Assembly: GCA_035509415.1 (NCBI GenBank) | Contig: DATJLQ010000168.1 | Span: forward strand, 1 to 18,526 | Length of the DNA stretch: 18,526 bases | Source: DATJLQ01 sp035509415 | GTDB taxonomy: Bacteria; Pseudomonadota; Alphaproteobacteria; JACZXZ01 | Reading direction: 5' to 3' | Shown here: piece by piece, positions 14,750 to 18,526 of the stretch | How the letters are laid out: each line of letters starts with the position of its first letter | Position numbering within the stretch: the first letter of the stretch is position 1 | The notes under the pieces: generated by a model | Databases searched by the model: none | Seen by the model: only the letters and a program-made list of their open reading frames with translations | What the model was told of the DNA's origin: nothing | Translations under genes and position numbers: made by a program

Positions 14750-15265
14750 ATGAGAGGCGGCCTGTTCCAGCAGATCGATCGCGGCGCGCGGCACCTGTTC
14801 CCCTTCGCCTTCTCGACGCTCCTCGTGCTCCTCGGCGTGCTGCCGCTGCCGATCCCGGGCTACGGCATCATGGCGCCGGCCTTCGGCGTCATGGCGGTCT
14901 ATTACTGGGCGATCCACCGCCCCGATCTCATGCCCGCGGTGGCCGTGTTCGCCCTCGGCCTCCTGCAGGACGTCCTGACCGGCGGGCCCACGGGCGTTAA
15001 CGCGCTCGTGCTGCTGCTGGTCTACGGGGTCATGCGCAACCAGCGCCGGCCGTTCCTCGGGAAGCCGTTCCCGGTGATGTGGATCGGCTTCGTGATCGTC
15101 GCCCCGTGCGCGCTGGCGGTCCAATGGCTGGTCGCGTCCGTGGCGCTCGACCGCCTGATCCCGCCCGCCTCGGCGGGGCCCGAGCTTCTCTTGACGATCG
15201 CCCTTTATCCTTGCGTGACTTGGCTCTTCGTCACCGGCCAGCGCGCCTTCCTGCGCGAGCCATGA
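14750..15265 (+). CDS. mreD: Rod-shape membrane protein MreD
   Basis: Small polytopic inner-membrane partner of MreC in the elongasome. 171 residues with about five hydrophobic segments: about 17-33 (PFAFSTLLVLLGVLPLP), 40-55, 62-78 (PAVAVFALGLLQDVLTG), 82-95, 105-130 and a last one near 145-163. The GLLQDVLTGGPTGVNALVLLLVYG stretch (given here in two parts: GLLQDVLTGGP and TGVNALVLLLVYG) is the family hallmark. GAGG about 9 nt before ATG 14750 supports the start. It lies 10 bp after mreC and 3 bp before mrdA, clearly co-transcribed. Sequence conservation in this family is low, so the call also rests on context. Confidence 0.92.
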   Translation: MRGGLFQQIDRGARHLFPFAFSTLLVLLGVLPLPIPGYGIMAPAFGVMAVYYWAIHRPDLMPAVAVFALGLLQDVLTGGPTGVNALVLLLVYGVMRNQRRPFLGKPFPVMWIGFVIVAPCALAVQWLVASVALDRLIPPASAGPELLLTIALYPCVTWLFVTGQRAFLREP

Positions 15266-15268
15266 GCG

Positions 15269-17158
15269 ATGCAGATCGAGCAACTTCAAAGCAAGCAATT
15301 CGGCCGCCGCGTGGCGCTCATCGTGGGCGGAAAGCTGATGCTGCTCTCGGCGCTGCTCGGGCGCATGTATTATCTCCAGGTGGTCGAATCGGCGAAGTAC
15401 AAGACGCTCGCCGAGGATAACCGGATCAGCCTCCGCCTCCTGCCGCCGCCGCGCGGCCGCATCCTCGACCGCTTCGCAACCCCGCTCGCGATCAACCGGC
15501 AGAACTACCGCGTGGTGGTCGTGCGCGAGGATACCGACGACGTCGCGGCGACTCTCGAGCTTCTGGGCCAGATCATCCCGGTCGCCGAGTCCGAGAAGCG
15601 GCGCGTCATGCGCGAGGTCGAGCGCAAGCGCGCCTTCGTGCCGGTGACCGTGCGCGAGAACCTGACCTGGGACGAGTTCTCGCGCGTCGAGGTCAACGCG
15701 CCGGATCTCCCCGGCGTGCGCACCGACGTGGGGCGCTCGCGCTTCTATCCCTACGGCCAGACGCTCGCCCATACGCTCGGCTACGTGGCCGCCGTGTCGG
15801 ACAAGGAGCTCGACGGAGATCCCTTGCTCGAGCTGCCCGACTTCCGCATCGGCAAGAGCGGGGTCGAGAAGGTCTACGATCTCGCGCTGCGCGGCTCGGC
15901 GGGAACCAGCCAGGTCGAGGTCAATGCGCGCGGCCGGGTGATCCGCGAGCTCGCGCGCGACGACGGCGATCCGGGGAAGGACGTCGCGACCAGCCTCGAT
16001 TACGCGCTCCAGGCGTTCCTCATGCAGCGCCTCTCGGTCCAGCAGAGTGCCGCGTCCGTGCTGATGGACGCCCATACCGGGGCACTTCTCGCCATGGCGT
16101 CGACGCCGAGCTTCGACCCCAACCAGTTCAACGAGGGGCTTTCGGGCGCCCAATGGCAGTCGCTCACCGGCGATCCGCTGGCACCCCTCACCAACAAGAC
16201 GATCGCGGGCCAATACGCGCCCGGCTCGACCTTCAAGGTCGCGGTGGCACTCGCGGCGCTCGAATCGGGGGCCGCCACGCCCCAGACCAAGGTCTTCTGC
16301 CCGGGCTATCTCGACCTCGGCGACACGCGCTTCCATTGTTGGAAGGTGGGCGGCCACGGGCTCCTCGACATGCATGGCGGCATCAAGCATTCGTGCGACG
16401 TCTATTTCTACGAGACCGCGCGCCGCACCGGCATCGACCGCATCGCCGAGATGGCGACGCGTCTCGGCGTCGGCAACGTCACCGGCGTCGACCTCACGGG
16501 CGAGCGGCCGGGGCTGATGCCGACGCGCGAATGGAAGCGCGCGGTGATCGGCGGCCCCTGGACCCAGGGCGAGACGCTGATCACCGGCATCGGCCAGGGC
16601 TTCGTGCTCGCGACACCGCTCCAGCTCGCGCTGATGCTCGCGCGCGTGGTCAATGGCGGGAAGAAGGTGATCCCGCGCGTCGTGCCACGCAGCCCGGAGA
16701 CCGGCCTCGTCGACGCGTCCATGGTCAAGGACGAGGGCATGCCGCTCGGCATCTCCCAGGCGTCGCTCGACGTGGTGATCTCGGGCATGACCGCGGTCGT
16801 GAACGAGCCCGGCGGCACCGCCTATTACGAGCGCATCACCGAGGCGGGCCTGGAGATGGGCGGGAAGTCGGGCACCTCCCAGGTGCGGCGCATCACGGCG
16901 GCCGAGCGCGAGAAGAAGCACCGGCCCGAGGATTCCTTGCCTTGGGCCGAGCGCGACAATGCGCTCTTCATCGCCTTCGCGCCGGTCGCGGCGCCGCGCT
17001 ACGTCACGGCCGTCGTGATCGAGCATGGCGGCGGCGGCTCGGCGGTGGCGGCACCCATCGCCCGCGACCTCCTGATCGAGGCCCAGCACCGCGACCCGCT
17101 CGGCGCCAAGCCGGGTGGCCCGGTCGCGGGCGGCGCCAAGACCGAGGTGCCGAGCTGA
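15269..17158 (+). CDS. mrdA: Penicillin-binding protein 2, elongasome transpeptidase
   Basis: Class B PBP that cross-links peptidoglycan during side-wall growth with RodA as its glycosyltransferase. 629 residues. One N-terminal transmembrane helix is at about 14-36. The dimerisation/pedestal region opens with PPPRGRILDRFATPLAINRQ. The transpeptidase motifs are complete: PGSTFK with Ser320 and Lys323, SCD (375-377, the SxD form usual in PBP2) and KSGT (533-536). A Gly/Pro/Ala-rich tail ends the protein. ATG 15269 lies 3 bp after mreD, so initiation is likely coupled; another ATG at 15262 overlaps the mreD stop but is out of frame. The stop overlaps the rodA start by one base (TGATG). Confidence 0.97.
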   Translation: MQIEQLQSKQFGRRVALIVGGKLMLLSALLGRMYYLQVVESAKYKTLAEDNRISLRLLPPPRGRILDRFATPLAINRQNYRVVVVREDTDDVAATLELLGQIIPVAESEKRRVMREVERKRAFVPVTVRENLTWDEFSRVEVNAPDLPGVRTDVGRSRFYPYGQTLAHTLGYVAAVSDKELDGDPLLELPDFRIGKSGVEKVYDLALRGSAGTSQVEVNARGRVIRELARDDGDPGKDVATSLDYALQAFLMQRLSVQQSAASVLMDAHTGALLAMASTPSFDPNQFNEGLSGAQWQSLTGDPLAPLTNKTIAGQYAPGSTFKVAVALAALESGAATPQTKVFCPGYLDLGDTRFHCWKVGGHGLLDMHGGIKHSCDVYFYETARRTGIDRIAEMATRLGVGNVTGVDLTGERPGLMPTREWKRAVIGGPWTQGETLITGIGQGFVLATPLQLALMLARVVNGGKKVIPRVVPRSPETGLVDASMVKDEGMPLGISQASLDVVISGMTAVVNEPGGTAYYERITEAGLEMGGKSGTSQVRRITAAEREKKHRPEDSLPWAERDNALFIAFAPVAAPRYVTAVVIEHGGGGSAVAAPIARDLLIEAQHRDPLGAKPGGPVAGGAKTEVPS

Positions 17159-18312
17159 TGGCGATCCTGAGCCCGCTGCGGAGCGAAGTCCGCCTCTCGG
17201 TCGGCGAGAAGCTGTGGAACGTGAATTGGGGCCTGGTGGTGCTGCTCGCGGCCGTAAGCGCCGTCGGCTTCGCGATGCTCTATTCCGCCGCCAACGGCAG
17301 CTGGAACCCCTGGGCGTCGCGCCAGATCATCCGCTTCGGCTTCGGCGTCGCGTTCCTGGTCGCGGCCGCGCTGGTCGACGTGCGGCACTGGATGCGCCTC
17401 TCCTATCCGCTCTATTTCCTGGCGCTCATCCTCCTGTGCGTGGTCGACATCGCGGGCGCCGACGCCATGGGCGCCCAGCGCTGGATCGACTTCCATTACT
17501 TCCAGCTCCAGCCCTCGGAGCTGATGAAGGTCGGCCTGGTGATGGCGCTCGCGCGCTATTTCCACGGCATCGGGCCGGACCAGATCGGGCGCATCTCGCT
17601 GCTCTTCGTGCCGCTCATGCTGATCGTGGCGCCGGTGCTCCTGGTCTTGAAGCAGCCCGACCTCGGCACGGCGGTGATGCTGCTCGCCTCGGGTGCCGCG
17701 ATGTTCTTTCTCGCGGGCGTGCGCATGTGGAAGTTCGCGTTGGTGCTCGCGGGCGCCGTCGCGTCGGTGCCCGTGGTGTGGCACTTCCTCCACCCCTACC
17801 AGAAGGCGCGTATCCTCACCTTCCTCGACCCGGAGCGCGACCCGCTGGGTGCGGGCTACCACATCCTCCAATCCAAGATCGCCCTCGGCTCGGGCGGCAT
17901 TTTCGGCAAAGGCTTCATGCTCGGGACCCAGAGCCATCTGAATTTCCTGCCTGAGAAGCAGACCGACTTCATCTTCACCATGCTGGCCGAGGAATTCGGC
18001 ATCGTGGGCGGCATCGTGCTCCTGAGCCTCTATGCGCTCGTGCTGGTCTACGGCATCGCGATCGCGCTCCGGAGCCGCAACCAATACGGCCGGCTCCTCG
18101 CCATGGGCATCACGGTCACGTTCTTCCTCTATGTGTTCGTCAACATCGCGATGGTGATGGGGCTGTTGCCGGTGGTTGGCGTGCCGCTACCGCTGGTCTC
18201 CTACGGCGGCACCTCGATGCTCTCGATCCTGTTCAGCTTCGGCCTCGTGATCAGCGTCTACGTGCACCGCGACGTGAGAGTCGGCCGGCGCGGCTCGGGC
18301 GACCGGTTCTAG
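17158..18312 (+). CDS. rodA: SEDS-family peptidoglycan glycosyltransferase RodA
   Basis: Polymerises lipid II into glycan strands as PBP2's partner in the elongasome. 384 residues from ATG 17158, which shares its A with the mrdA stop; GAGG (17144-17147) lies 10 nt upstream. About ten transmembrane helices are expected and the hydrophobic pattern fits. SEDS signatures are seen: AQRWIDFHYFQLQPSELMK, LLVLKQPDLGTAVMLLASG, FLDPERDPLGAGYHILQSK, GTQSHLNFLPEKQTDFIF, and near the end GVPLPLVSYGGTSML. The acidic residues of the KQPDLGTA and DPERDPLGAGYH segments correspond to those needed for activity in RodA. Last gene of the cluster; a 126-bp gap then leads to tRNA-Lys. RodA rather than FtsW because of its mrdA neighbour. 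Confidence 0.96.
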   Translation: MAILSPLRSEVRLSVGEKLWNVNWGLVVLLAAVSAVGFAMLYSAANGSWNPWASRQIIRFGFGVAFLVAAALVDVRHWMRLSYPLYFLALILLCVVDIAGADAMGAQRWIDFHYFQLQPSELMKVGLVMALARYFHGIGPDQIGRISLLFVPLMLIVAPVLLVLKQPDLGTAVMLLASGAAMFFLAGVRMWKFALVLAGAVASVPVVWHFLHPYQKARILTFLDPERDPLGAGYHILQSKIALGSGGIFGKGFMLGTQSHLNFLPEKQTDFIFTMLAEEFGIVGGIVLLSLYALVLVYGIAIALRSRNQYGRLLAMGITVTFFLYVFVNIAMVMGLLPVVGVPLPLVSYGGTSMLSILFSFGLVISVYVHRDVRVGRRGSGDRF

Positions 18313-18322
18313 CGCCGCACGC

Positions 18323-18379
18323 CGCCCGATTTTCGGCCGAATCCCGCGCATTTCCGGGCGACCGCGCGACGCCGCGCGG
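18323..18379 (+). other. GC-rich inverted repeats downstream of rodA
   Basis: CGCCCG (18323-18328) pairs with CGGGCG (18355-18360) around the inner palindrome TTCGGCCGAA (18332-18341). A second stem, CCGCGC (18362-18367)/GCGCGG (18374-18379), follows. There is no T-run, so these are at most a weak or factor-dependent end of the mre-mrd transcript. Confidence 0.4.
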
Positions 18380-18393
18380 GGGCGCCAATCCGC

Positions 18394-18422
18394 TCGACAA
18401 GACAGGGGGCCTTTGCTATACC
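18394..18422 (+). promoter_or_regulatory. Putative tRNA-Lys promoter
   Basis: TCGACA (18394-18399, 5/6 to TTGACA) and TATACC (18417-18422, 4/6 to TATAAT) are separated by exactly 17 bp. The start would be near 18429, about 10 nt before the mature tRNA 5' end. Spacing and position are what a tRNA promoter should show. Confidence 0.6.
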
Positions 18423-18438
18423 CGCTGCCTCCCGCGCG

Positions 18439-18514
<76 letters not shown>

Positions 18515-18526
18515 TTTCCCGAGCGC

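Noticed and set aside
16153..17157. Upstream extension of the rodA frame inside mrdA
   Set aside because: The added 335 residues are an Arg/His-rich shadow of the PBP2 gene; RodA begins at ATG 17158.

Overview
The window looks like an ordinary chromosomal segment of a GC-rich alphaproteobacterium. The gene content and order suggest a Rhodospirillales-like lineage: mrp divergent from hflK-hflC-DUF2065-degP, then serB divergent from miaA, ilvB-ilvN-ilvC, leuA, and mreB-mreC-mreD-mrdA-rodA. That placement is inference, because no ribosomal RNA is present. I see no phage, insertion sequence, integrase or CRISPR array.

Layout. (1) 1-889 (minus): the 5' part of mrp, an Fe-S carrier ATPase, running off the left edge. 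(2) 1083-5159 (plus): hflK and hflC (membrane SPFH regulators of FtsH), a small DUF2065 membrane protein and a periplasmic DegP/MucD-type protease, together an envelope quality-control group. (3) 5168-6055 (minus): serB, converging on degP with 8 bp between the stop codons. (4) 6124-10619 (plus): miaA, then ilvB, ilvN and ilvC for branched-chain amino acids. (5) 10620-11080: a 461-bp gap that is not empty. It holds a probable terminator, a stem-loop, a 41-codon leader ORF rich in Leu and Ile, and two mutually exclusive hairpins ending at the leuA ribosome binding site. (6) 11081-12628: leuA. (7) 12705-18312: mreB, mreC, mreD, mrdA (PBP2) and rodA, the elongasome set. (8) 18439-18514: tRNA-Lys(CTT) with its own promoter.

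The genes form two functional themes. IlvB/IlvN make acetolactate, IlvC reduces it, and LeuA diverts 2-ketoisovalerate to leucine. MreBCD, PBP2 and RodA build the lateral cell wall. HflKC and DegP handle membrane and periplasmic protein quality.

Two non-coding or small-ORF structures deserve attention. First, five 14-bp tandem units at 3171-3240 form a ladder of GTG-started five-codon mini-ORFs. Each stops in a TGA that overlaps the next GTG, and the last GTG is the start of the DUF2065 gene; the only good Shine-Dalgarno sits before the first unit. Second, the leuA leader has the architecture of a leader-peptide attenuator, probably acting on translation. Both are read by eye; all foldings and promoters are hand-made and uncomputed.
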